A DNA stretch of 64,000 nt, taken from the NCBI GenBank assembly GCA_030068145.1, contig JAPJBO010000671.1:1-64000 (forward strand), in the 5' to 3' direction. This stretch comes from Diplonema papillatum. Its lineage: Eukaryota; Euglenozoa; Diplonemea; Diplonemida; Diplonemidae. A program made the translations under genes and the position numbers. Of this stretch, positions 45,266-62,011 are shown in pieces (the stretch's first letter is position 1; each line of letters begins with the position of its first letter). The notes beneath the pieces were generated by a model. The model ran no database searches, was not told the origin of the DNA, and worked only from the letters and a program-made list of their open reading frames with translations.

Positions 45266-45695
45266 TGCTTCTTTGTAAATCCCGCTTCCTGAGAGATGGG
45301 CTTTCGTGTCATCAAAGAATAGCAAACCCGCCTCTTTTTATTTCCACGAGTTGGGTGGAAGAGAGACGGTTCATGCGGCGTCTTACTCAGACCGACGTGC
45401 ACCCGAATGAGGCCAATGGGGACAAAGACCTTGTCTGCAGGCTGACATTTTCCGACCATGACAATGCTCGTCGGGATACTGCTGCGGCGAACGCCACCCA
45501 ATGCAACGCAGTCCCCGGTTGCGTCCACCCGGCGCGCGAACCGACGCAAACGCGAAGAAATGTGAAAACGGGTTTTTGCTTAGAGGCTTTCGTGTTATTT
45601 TGCAAATGCTTTGAGCTATCATTGTGTCTGTGCTTTCAGTCATCTTCTTAACCATGGTTAAGTGTGCAAATGGAGTCAGCCGCCCACGTTATGTT
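45266..45695. other. Intergenic; no recognised gene
   Basis: The upstream flank of the repeat membrane protein. A plus-strand frame at 45256-45651 has no known motif. Confidence 0.35.
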
Positions 45696-45742
45696 TGTTC
45701 AGCATTGAGTTCTTTTAAGTACATGAACCACATGGATTAGCA
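45696..45742. repeat. 47-bp direct repeat, left copy
   Basis: Begins tgttcagcattgagttcttt and matches 46671-46717 with two differences. The pair flanks the zinc-module gene. Confidence 0.85.
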
Positions 45743-45763
45743 TGCACTGCCTTGAAAGTCAGG

Positions 45764-46699
45764 TTATCGGATGACGTCGTCACCTGCCATCGCGTCGTCA
45801 AGGTCGAGCATTTGTGGAGCTAGCGGGGTTTGGCTTTCTTGCGATTCCAGAGACTGAGTCGGCGAGTACGAGGGCGGGCACGTGTGCCCGTTTTTCACTT
45901 TCGAGGGCATTGGCGTGCCCGTGGTCCCCGGTCGCTTCTGAGAGCTGCTTGCCCTCGGTACCTTCTTTTTCCTTCGATGCACCCCTGAGTCGGGTGTGGT
46001 CGCCTTCGTCTTCTTCCGCTTGCGGCCGGCGATCGGGCCTTCCTTCGGGGTGCCGAGCACCCTCTTCTTCAGCGCTGGTCGTTCGCTGGTTCCTGGCGTT
46101 GGTGGCGGCCTCTTGGTCGCCCGTCCGGTCGTCGCCGTCTCCTTTTTCGTTGCCGCGAGCGGCGCTCGCGCCGCTCGCTTTCCTACTGGTGTTTCCCGTT
46201 GTACACTCACCTGGGTGGGTGAGGAGGGCCTCTTCTTGTTGCGTCCGGGGGTTGACTGGACGTTCGGCTTGTTGGACTGGTGGTGGCCGCGGCTGCAACA
46301 TGCCGCCGGTCGCCTCTGCGTCAGCGTAGGGTGCCTTTTGCACTCTTGGCAGGTTCCTCTGCCATGCGTGCGGCAGGCATGATGCCCGCTGCGGCAACAC
46401 GCCGCCGCCGTCTTGCACTCGCCGCACTTCGTCGTGCTGTGCTCTGAGCACACCGCGATCGGCTGCCCATCGTTCGCGTGGTGATGGTGCCGGCAGCACA
46501 TCTCTACCGTGGGAGCGTCCCTTCGGACGAGTGCTCTGCACGCCTCACACTTCCCTTTGTGATGGGTCGCGCACGTGACGAGTGCCTTCTCTATACCGAC
46601 ACCCGGCATATGCACGGGGTCTGGGTGAAGTTGTGGTGGTGCAGGCAGGGCCCACCTCGCCGCTCTCCCGTGTTTAGCATTGAGTTCTTTTAAGTACAT
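45764..46699 (-). CDS. Protein with three tandem CxxHx4CxxC / CCxxHH zinc-like modules and a basic tail
   Basis: The start is ATG 46699 (an upstream GTG frame is ignored); 311 residues. Three copies of C-x2-H-x4-C-x2-C are present: CATHHKGKCEAC, CSEHSTTKCGEC and CRTHGRGTCQEC. Each is followed after a spacer by CC-x2-HH (CCRHHHH, CCRSGHH, CCSRGHH). Each module can supply two zinc sites. I know of no named family with this pattern. The C-terminal two thirds are Lys/Arg/Pro/Thr-rich and disordered (KRKKTKATT, HRRKKKVPR), as in nuclear or nucleic-acid-binding proteins. The first codons (MYLKELNA) lie inside the right-hand copy of a 47-bp direct repeat. Its left copy lies just after the stop. Confidence 0.65.
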   Translation of the reverse strand: MYLKELNAKHGRAARWALPAPPQLHPDPVHMPGVGIEKALVTCATHHKGKCEACRALVRRDAPTVEMCCRHHHHANDGQPIAVCSEHSTTKCGECKTAAACCRSGHHACRTHGRGTCQECKRHPTLTQRRPAACCSRGHHQSNKPNVQSTPGRNKKRPSSPTQVSVQRETPVGKRAARAPLAATKKETATTGRATKRPPPTPGTSERPALKKRVLGTPKEGPIAGRKRKKTKATTPDSGVHRRKKKVPRASSSQKRPGTTGTPMPSKVKNGHTCPPSYSPTQSLESQESQTPLAPQMLDLDDAMAGDDVIR

Positions 46700-46717
46700 G
46701 AACCACACGGATTAGCA
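46671..46717. repeat. 47-bp direct repeat, right copy
   Basis: The right copy of the pair (other copy 45696-45742). It overlaps the 5' end of the zinc-module gene and supplies its start codon. Confidence 0.85.
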
Positions 46718-48120
46718 GCGGCTGCCAAACATACATCCCGTGACACGGCGCGAGGTGGTAAAACGCTCTTGTGTTTTCTTTTCGATTGCTTTTGATGGGG
46801 CATGCAGGCCTGAAACGAGCGACGAGTCATCCAACGATGGCTCCGGCCGGAGGCCACAACGACACCCACACGTAGGCCGCCCCCGCAGCGGCGGAACAGA
46901 CGCGTTCCATCTGCTGTAACGTAGACACGGAGAATAGTGCGTTGCTCAGGGTAGTCGAAGGCCTGACAATCACACTAACGCAACAAAATTACAACTACTG
47001 CCGGTCGGTTTCCCAGGGGGACCCGGACAGCTGTTCCAGGAAGCAGTCGCCCTTCGGCGCCAGGCGGGTGCGCGACTTGGCGTGCGGCCTTCGTGTCGTC
47101 CCACGTGTGGACGTCGATGGCTTGCGAGTGAGAACTACGTGCGCGAGCGGGACCCGTCGCCGGACTGCCTCGTGTCTCAGTTCTATCTTGCACGAGTCGA
47201 ACCTCGAAAGACAAACAGGCGCCCCACCCCCAAACCACCGGTCCGACATGAGTCTTGATTTAGTGGACCGCTGTTGTGCGTATGCCTGGCTCTCGCTTCA
47301 ATCGGGCGGTGGTAGTGCATGTACGCCCTCACGCATAGAGGCTGGTCATTGCATGGGCACAAGCATTGTGTCATACATGAACGGGAGTGAAGGAGTCCCC
47401 AGCAGTTAGTTTGGAGTGGGTGCTTCCGAGTTAATGCACGGCAGCGAACTGCGGACGCAGTATGGAATCCTTACCGAAAATTAAAGCACGTAGTGTGAGC
47501 TATTTCCAACTGAATGCTCCATTGCTCTCTTGAAGGAAACCAAATACGAGCACTTGAGCAAGTGACGCTGCACGAAAGCAAAGGACGATGCTAACCCTGT
47601 ACAGAAGGACCGAAGTGTTGAAAAAGGTTGACACCGTTACAACCAATATCTTCCCGGAATTCGACCTCTTTGTGTGAAAAACACCACCAACCAATACTTT
47701 GTGTGAAAACACCACCAACCAATGTATGCAGCTGTTCAGGATGTGGCAGATAAGCCTCTTGGCATGTTTTACCCAGGAAGAATTCCGTTCAACAGAGAAG
47801 ATAGAATGGCAAATTGATGAGCATTCCCGAAATCGACTTCGATTCGACATCACTGTGCAAGTTCGTTTACCTTGTCCAACGATCCAAAAACGGAGAAAAA
47901 GAAAGGTGAGAAGTAGAAGTCATGCGGTTTGCCTTCGTGCCTTTCTCTGAGACCCGAAGAGTGTCTGAAGATACGCCAATTCTCCCGACGCAGCCAAGAA
48001 AGAAACATGAAGATGCGCCAAAAGCTAATCGGCATCCGTCCAGCTCAGCGTACCAGGGCGTTGTTGCTGGCGGGGTTGAATTTGCGGTCTCCCCGAGTTG
48101 CATATCCGCCACATCTTTGC
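46718..48120. other. Intergenic; no recognised gene
   Basis: Overlapping frames at 46942-47409 on both strands have no known domain. A short duplication (tttgtgtgaaaacaccaccaa) occurs at about 47668-47720. Confidence 0.35.
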
Positions 48121-49865
48121 CTACTTCGTGTCCATTTTATCATTCGTTTTGTCCTTTTCAGTGCCTTCCTTCTCCTTTTCCTTTTCCTTTTCTTTGTCGC
48201 CATCCTTGTCCTTCTCGTCCTTTTTGTCTTTGTCCTTCTCGTCCTTTTTGTCTTTGTCCTTCTTCTCGTCCTTCAGAAACTTTCCGGCGCATTTATCGAA
48301 AAGAGCATCAATTACTTTGTGCAAACTTTCGAGCGTGCCGACTGCGTCGGTGAACAGCAAGTCCTTCGTGTCGTCTGGGTGCACGATGAGGCAATGATGT
48401 GCTTGGTCCAGAATACCTTTCAACTTATCGTCCAGGATCATCTGGGACAACTTGCTTTCGATGAGGGTGGGGGCAAGCTTGATTTGCTCCGCAAGGTGGG
48501 CAATTTCGACTCGCTCATATGGCTCGATTACCCGCAGCAAATGCTTCTCGAGCAACTCGTTGTAGAGGTCGTCCAAATGCGTTTCCGCGATGTCGTCCTC
48601 AGCGAACACGCCCGCGTGCACCTTGCGTACTGAATTGAATTTGTGCAGGTCACGTGTCTTGTACGCCTCGGCTATGTCTGTCATCGCGGTAACAGCATCC
48701 AATCCTCTGTACTGTGTCACGCTCTTCTGCTGCAGAACCTGCGACATGTCGCTGAGACTTGCATCGAGAATCTGAGGGATTCGGTAGGCTGTTAAAGAAC
48801 CGAGAAGTCAGGCTAATTCCTCAAAGTCGAGGTTCATCAATCAGTATGCGAACATTAGTATCGACAAGCCCGCAAACAAAGGTGGTAATCATAAAAAGAT
48901 GCTACCGGTAGAAAGAAATTGAACTTACGTAGCACACGAGAATCCGCATCTGCTTGTTCGAGTTGTCTTCGTGTGCAGTCTCTGTCCAACACTGACAAGC
49001 GATACGTTTTCAACACTTGCGGCTGGTCATGAAGGTAAAGATCACAGTGTTGATAGAAACTGGATACCTTGGACATCAACATGTACTTCAGAGCGGCCTC
49101 TGCATCGGGGCGGTGCTCGCCGGTGCCGTGGAATCCTTCGAAGGACTCAAAAAAGTAGCTGTACGCGACTTTGAAGTCTTTCTCCTCCGCAGAAATGATA
49201 CCAGACTGCATGTCGATCTCGGCTTGGGTCAGCGGTCCGACGTAGATGGAGTGAGCTGCTGTTCGAGCGGCAACCAACGCGGCCTTTGCCTTCGAGCTGT
49301 TCTTCAGGGCGTAGTACAACCTCGATTCGAGGACGTGGACGTCGACAAGCATCTGTTTGTCGTCGAGTCTGCGTACTTCGCGCAAGAGAATGTTGACCCC
49401 CTGCAGCGCTTCCATGTATCGATGGAGTTGAAAACGAAGCTCCCCGAGGCGGGTTTGAAGTCGCTGGCGGAGAAAGGACCGCTTCTCGCGCTTAGCCCAC
49501 GCGATCATTTCCTCGACGAGGACTAGTTGATCTTCGTGGGACACCCCACTGGCAGAAAGCATGTCAAACAGTCTTCTGATGATGCGCGCCGTCCGCGACT
49601 TGGCAATGAGGTCAAAAAACGGGCGCACGTCAGTCAGCAGGTTCCGCATGCCCTCTACATTCTTCTCGGCCACCAACAGCTTCCCCAAGCTAAAGACGGC
49701 ACTTTCTTTCGCCCTTACCGCGCGAACGTCATCCGCACTCGCTGTACAGGTGATGATCTTCTTGTACAGTTCCTTGTCCTTCGTCGCTGCGGCTTCCCCC
49801 AGCTGGATTTCGAGCTCGTGCGGCTTTTCTTCTTCAACGTCCGTCATTTCGACATCTCCTGGCAT
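48121..49865 (-). CDS. 26S proteasome lid subunit Rpn6 (PSMD11), two exons
   Basis: Exon 1 is 49865-49068 (ATG; 266 codons) and exon 2 is 48771-48121, with donor gtatcc, acceptor ccctcag and phase 0. The 482 residues compare with about 422 in human PSMD11. Exon 1 carries the helical-repeat region (for example KREKRSFLRQRLQTRLGELR and YALKNSSKAKAALVAARTAA). Exon 2 carries the PCI/winged-helix part with ETHLDDLYNELLEKHLLRVI, EPYERVEIAHLAEQI and SKLSQMILDDKLKGILDQ, all diagnostic for Rpn6. Rpn6 clamps the lid to the core particle. A Lys/Asp/Glu-only tail of about 50 residues (KKDKDKKDEKDKDKK-like, from about residue 430) is added at the C terminus. The frame also reads on past the exon 1 donor, but that extension does not match Rpn6. 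Confidence 0.95.
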
Positions 49866-52800
49866 TTTTCTTGTGTTGGTTCGCCCTCCTTTTCCTTTGC
49901 TGCCCAAAGGTCAATACAATGGTTGAGCCTGCCACAGGGCCCTGGGTAGAAGCAAAGTCGTTCTTTCCCAACTGCTGGAACTGTGTATCGCCCGATTTGC
50001 AACCACTCACATGAGAGGCGAGTTTCGTCAAGTGGAAAGGAGCGGCACCTTTGAAGAAAGTACGTCAGAAGGCAGATGAGGATTGAAGAAGAAAAGAAGA
50101 TCTTTAAAAGAAGTGAAAGATTGAGGGGCGCAAAGCAAGAAAAGAAAAAAAGGAGAAAAAGAAGAGCAAAGAACAAGGTTAAAAAAAAAGAGGATTCTCG
50201 TTAGAAAAGTAGTCCGCGTGTCGTCTGCTCTTAATGTCGGTGCTTTCAATTCTCACGGCTCGCGCATGTTTCTTGCATTTTTTTCTTTTCCTACTTCCTT
50301 TCTGCTGTATTTTGCAAAATGATTCGTTGTCCTCTGGTTTCCTCCTTTGATCTGCGTCTGGTAGGCTTCACTTCTTTTGATGGGCCGCTTTTTTCATCTT
50401 TTCAGACTGTTTTGTTCGTTCGAAGAGGAGAACACACCACGAGCCGACTCGTGTTCGAGTGTAGCGCAGTGTCTTTCTTTACTATCTTCGACTGATAGTA
50501 TGATAGCGCAGTGTCTTTCTTTACTATCTTCGACTGATAGTGTGATAGCGCAGTGTCTTTCTTTACTATCTTCGACTGATAATGTGATAGCGCAGTGTAT
50601 CTTCGGCTGATAGTGTGATAGCGCAGTGGTCTACTTTTCTTTAGCGGTCCGCAGGTGTTTCCATACAAAAGACAACCGACCGTATCAACGGTACAAACTT
50701 GGGGTTTGCTGTGAACAAGCGCCTGCTTCATAGCTAACGCGCAGAAACCGGGTGACCCCCGAGCGTCTCTTCAGATTCTCTTCATAGCAACGAAGTCAGC
50801 GGCGGGTGCTAAGGTAAACAGGGCAACTGCGCATCGTTGCACAGAAACAATCTGCTTCTTTCCAAGATCTGGTGGACATTGTGCAGGAAAGCTTGCTTTG
50901 AGCACATAGACTGACGGTCCCCGCGGTTGGTGCCAGAACAAGGAACCCTCAATATATCCCTTGGCTCAACAAGGGGTCTTCCGTGCTCCCGGAGACGCGG
51001 TGGAGCTTTCGCTTTTCTCACGAAAGAAGACGGCGTCCAAGCGAGATGCCTGGTCAGATTCAGGCATCTTTCGTTCCTCCTTTCAGAGAAATACTACCTC
51101 TGTCTCTTGCAACAACTTCCCGAGAAGGATGCGCTAAGAAGACAAGAACGCAGCAATTTAATGAATTGGGTGGGGGGGCGGGGAGTGAGCTTGAGTAAGG
51201 TGAAGTAAGAAAAAATGTGAAGCAGGGACGGATGGTCCAGCAGGGTCTACTGAAGGTAAGAAAGAAACCATGGAAGCAAAGTGACAAGGATTGGTGTCGG
51301 CAAAATCTGATGCATCTAATGAAGAAGAGAAAGCTGAAAGAAAAGAGACAGAAAAAGGGGGGAGAGGGCCGGGGTTAAAAAGAAGCTGAAAACCGCAAAA
51401 CAAGTAAGGCTGGATATGGATAAAACGCTCTTTGAGCTCCAGCATGGAAAGTCCAACCTTCTTCTTTGGCTGATTTCGTGCTCTTTTTTCAGATCGAATC
51501 CACGGTTTGGGAAAAACAAATCGTTGTTCTTGTTTGTGCAACAAAAATATGGCGCAGGTTTAACTTGCAACAAATTTCATCGAGCAATGCAAATGGGCGA
51601 GCGATGGGCCAGACGGCAACACGTTTACAACCGTTTAATATACCATACCAACCAGAAGCCGTCAAGCGGTGCAGCCAGAAGCCAACCCCAAGAATCCGTG
51701 TCCTGCTATAGGCGGCAATCGGCAACCGTGAAGTGATCACCAGCGCTCCACTACGACCTCGTGTGCTCTCCGACCACAAAATAACAATAAGATTGACCTC
51801 CTACCTTTCTAAGTCCAACTTTCTCAGGTCGGACCCTGCTTCGGAATTCTGCAAATGCCTGAATGACTGCATCGTTTCACAAGCCGTGGTAAATGGTTTC
51901 TCTTCTAAAGATGGTTTATCTTTTCTGTTTGCGACCGGCGGTACACTTGTCAAGTCCTTAAGTTAAGATCGCTTCTCGCTGACGTGGTGGAGGCTAGCTG
52001 CCTTGGATGGGAGGCGAACGCCCAGGTAGAAAAGGATCGTTGTCTCAGTCACGAGGAGGACACGCAATGAGGAAATCTAGCCGCTCTCGTTCCCACCATA
52101 CGACATCTGCCACCCACCGCGGCTCTCTTCAAAAGCACGCATATGAGTGAGTGTTCGTGGGGGTCGATTCGAGAGCTTTCTAGGGTGAATCTCTATGGAA
52201 TCTTAGTTTAGTGTGAGCGGCGGCGTTAACTCGGTCTCATGAATAACAAAGTGCGGAACGAGGAGAGTAGGGTGTGGTACCGCCTGGGTAGGAGAAAGCT
52301 ACGATGCTGCGCCGCCCGCAACCCGTTCGCTCTGTTCTGTAGTTAACCGTTTCTACAGGCTTGTGTTCAGCACAAGCCAAGCTTCAAGGTTCGCTGTGGC
52401 ACTGTTTGTGCTTTGTTCGAGTCGAAGACTTGCGCGGGGTAACATGCAGTGAAACCCCCACACTGGCAACAAAGCACTTTATTTTGGGGTCAGAGTTTTG
52501 TTGAACGGAAAGAAAAAGAAGAAGTGAAGTGGTTTAAAGAGGAGTCAACGAATCGAGGCTAGGGTGACGGGGTCATCTGATGATGGGACAACTGCTTGGC
52601 AGCCGAAAAGACTTGTCTGAGCTCCAGGTCGACCGGACGTGAAAGAGAAGAATATGTAGTACTTTAAATTGCAACTCCCCCCCTGAACCGCCCCCACTCC
52701 CCCCGGGTCCCCCCCCCAAACACTAAGCTAAGATTTTCCCACCAAAGAAATGAGTGTGTCTTTCCTTTGCGGGCTCCGACTTTCCCGACTTTCTGCCTCG

Positions 52801-53231
52801 GCTTGAAGCCTTTCAGGGCTTCCTTCTTTCGAAGCACAAGCTGTGCGAGTTTCTAGTGGCTAGTGGCTGGCTTAAAAACGGGTTCTATCTTGGTTTGCAA
52901 GAGAGCGGTGCAGCAAATCTAAAAAATATGCGCGCGCGTCCCGTGATAGCAGCTACTGTGCGTGAAGTAAGCAACGGGTCGGGGAGCGTTGCAGCGAAAG
53001 TACACGACTTTCGTTTCAGTAGTGGAAATGCGCTCGAAACTCCGGAAATATTGAGTCTCTGGGTGGCTCTCGTTTCTTCTATTCGCAACACGTTGATAAA
53101 GGTGGTTGATGAGAGAGTACCGTTTCGGCCATTATACACACCGTTCTGGTAGGCCCTCAGCATGTTGCCGCTGTAGGCTTTAATTACCCCCTTTGACTAC
53201 TTTCTTGCAAAGAATGGGGAGCACAAAATGA
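49866..53231. other. Gene-poor region
   Basis: Begins with the Rpn6 promoter side (a purine-rich minus-strand leader near 50050-50200). It contains the tandem array at 50460-50632 and a C-run-rich patch at 52675-52720. Frames such as 52754-53152 (plus strand) have no recognised motif. Confidence 0.35.
50460..50632 (+). repeat. Tandem array of ~43-bp units (tagcgcagtgtctttcttta)
   Basis: Three full units and one or two shortened ones, each with 'gatag(t/c)..gatagcgcagtgt' and 'ctatcttcgactgatagt'. Each unit contains the inverted pair actatcttcg.ctgatagt, so transcripts could form a string of small hairpins. Confidence 0.75.
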
Positions 53232-54096
53232 ATATCACTCATTCCACGAAAACGTGTGCAACAAACAAGAGCTATCCACGGCAAGTATCGGCACCTTTTT
53301 GGAACTCGAAATAGCCAAAAATCTGCCCAGATGGCACTTTAGACGTGTTTGGGCCGATTTTCGGTCCTCAAAAAAACACACTCCTCGCAGGAATCGAACC
53401 AAGTACCCCCAGAACCACAAGTGGGCGTGCTACCCGTTAGACCACGGGCGAAACGCGGGCGATTTCATTTTCTGTATTTGAACCATCCTTCCGGAAGCTC
53501 GCGTGACGCTACACCACCAGTGTAGCAGAACACGCACTACGTGCTCCAAAATGCTCGACGCCGCGAGGAATCGAACCAGCGACCTTTTTGGTGGTTCGCG
53601 AGGAAAGAAGTGCGTAGTTTTTTTCTTTTTTTTGGAGCGCGGGACACTGTACTGTGTTTTTCTTTTTTTTTTTTTTTTGGGTTTGCCGTCAGTGCACTCA
53701 ACCATGACTCTTTTGGTCGCCGGTTCGAGTCCCACTTTGGACGCTTTTTTTTCTCGAAAAATTATTCGTCGTTTCCGCCATCCGCCAGGAGGAGGCACAA
53801 TCTTGGGATTTTCCGCCAGAATTTTGAGGAATCGCGTAGTTCTGCCACGGGACCGTATCAGCACCCCCGTAGAATTCTGTGGCGAGTCAAATCTGACTTG
53901 TTCCTGCATGCCGAGAAAAGAAAGGTCGATTTTCAGACCCCATTTTTTGGAGACCCGGAAAGCCCTGTCCTCGGCGGATTCAATCGTGTCCTCGAAATCT
54001 TGAAACTGACCATTTTCGCACCTACAGATGGCAGAAATCGGCAGAAAGCCAAAAAAAGTCGTTTTTCATGACACTTTTTCGTGGAATGAGTGATAT
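53232..54096. mobile_element. Non-autonomous TIR element (865 bp) carrying tRNA-like motifs
   Basis: Perfect 21-base inverted ends: 53232-53252 (beginning atatcactcattccacga) and 54076-54096. If the ends are read as TCACTCATTCC..., each is flanked by TA, as in Tc1/mariner-type insertions. Inside are three pol III B-box-like motifs: ggttcgattcc on the minus strand near 53390 and 53570, and ggttcgagtcc on the plus strand near 53722. The first also has a D-arm-like ggtctaacgggtagcac. Stem pairing is poor, so these are tRNA-derived remnants. Long T-runs follow (53680-53690, 53746-53752). No transposase. Confidence 0.75.
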
Positions 54097-54853
54097 ACTG
54101 TGCTTGTTTCTCGAAGAAATTCAGATTCTGGCTAGCGAATTTCGGGTTACGTTCTCGTTTTCAGAGTGAATGTTTGCTCGTTCTCCGAGTGCAATTCGGT
54201 GCTGACACACCTGGGGGGATAGCAAAAGACTGGCGTCAAGCACGAGCAAGGTAGCTGGCAGTGTTCAAACACATCCAAACTTGCTCAGAAACGCACAAAG
54301 TCGCTCTTTTGATCACGAACGCAGACGTGCACGTATGTTGCAGGGTTCACAAACAAGTGGGTGCGGGTTCGCTTTGCTGAAGCGATACTGTTCCCTGGGC
54401 GAAACGCGTACGTCCTCAATGCATCAAGAGGTGTTCTCACCCTGCATTGACCTTTTATATCGCCCATCGAGCTTTGCTTGCATCTATTTTAATACCGAAC
54501 TTTCTGCCGGCAAACTGCCTGCATTCCCTGGGGCAAGCGGGCGACTTGCTGCACAAAACCTCTAGCATCGATCAGCCGCCTCGAGACAGTGCATTGCTAC
54601 TGCTGCTGCTGTCTTGCGTGCATCTGCCAGGTTACGAGGTACGTTTGAAAAACGAAAGTATACGAAGACTTGAAGTAAGCGATGGCGAACTACAAAGACA
54701 CGTGCTGTAACCCTGTAACCCTTCTTGCTACTGCAGGTTGCTTTCGTCCTATGTGCAGCAGGTCAACAACAAAACCAGAATAGCAGGATTCGCTTTGGGA
54801 CCTTTTCGTAACGAGGGCCGAACAGTTATTGGTGAGAGTAAGTGGCAGCGTAC
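54097..54853. other. No gene recognised
   Basis: No motif-bearing frame. Further 3' exons of the minus-strand gene to the right could lie here but were not found. Confidence 0.3.
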
Positions 54854-55065
54854 CTGAGCTAGTCCGGCAAAACTACCGATGATACCCGGCCCGCTGCCGA
54901 CGGCGGTGGAAGCGTTGGAGTGGTTTGAGCTGGGTGGGCCAATGCTGCCAAGGGAGCCAGGAGATTGCAGGAAAGGGAGGCGCGAAGAGCTGGTGTCTCC
55001 TGATGTCTGATCATGCCGGTGGTGCTGCTGTTGCTGGGGCAGAGGCGCCTGCCCCATCATGTATC
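54854..55065 (-). CDS. Probable coding exon, Gln/Ser/His-rich
   Basis: A minus-strand segment bounded by an acceptor (cccaccacag before GAT) and a donor (ctcag before gtacgc). It is open throughout and reads MMGQAPLPQQQQHHRHDQ and GSLGSIGPPSSNHSNASTA. The acceptor motif cccccccaccacaggat is present twice, 52 bases apart (exon starts 55065 and about 55117), so alternative 5' ends are possible. It may be an alternative 3' exon of the DnaJ-like gene, whose composition is similar, or part of a separate gene. Confidence 0.35.
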
Positions 55066-55306
55066 CTGTGGTGGGGGGGGTCGTTGTGTAATGGTTTAGC
55101 TTGAGGGACTTGGAAAGGTTGATCCTGTGGTGGGGGGGGTGGTGCATTTGAAAGCTGGCGAGAACAGCTTAAAAAATACACGGAGAGCGCCTGCTTCCGG
55201 AGCTCAGAAGAAATAGCAATTGTAAACATTCTGGAAAAATGCAGACTCCTGCCGCCCGGACAACAGCCAAACAATGAATACATGAGCATCGTAGGGTGAG
55301 GTCAAG

Positions 55307-61990
<6,684 letters not shown>

Positions 61991-62011
61991 GATTCTGACT
62001 CTGTTACGCAC

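Noticed and set aside
48855..49066. Read-through of Rpn6 exon 1 to 48855
   Set aside because: Residues after the gtatcc donor do not match Rpn6, while splicing to 48771 restores the family sequence in phase.
53390..53462. A functional tRNA gene on the minus strand
   Set aside because: A- and B-box-like motifs are present but the acceptor, anticodon and T stems do not pair; better read as a tRNA-derived remnant.
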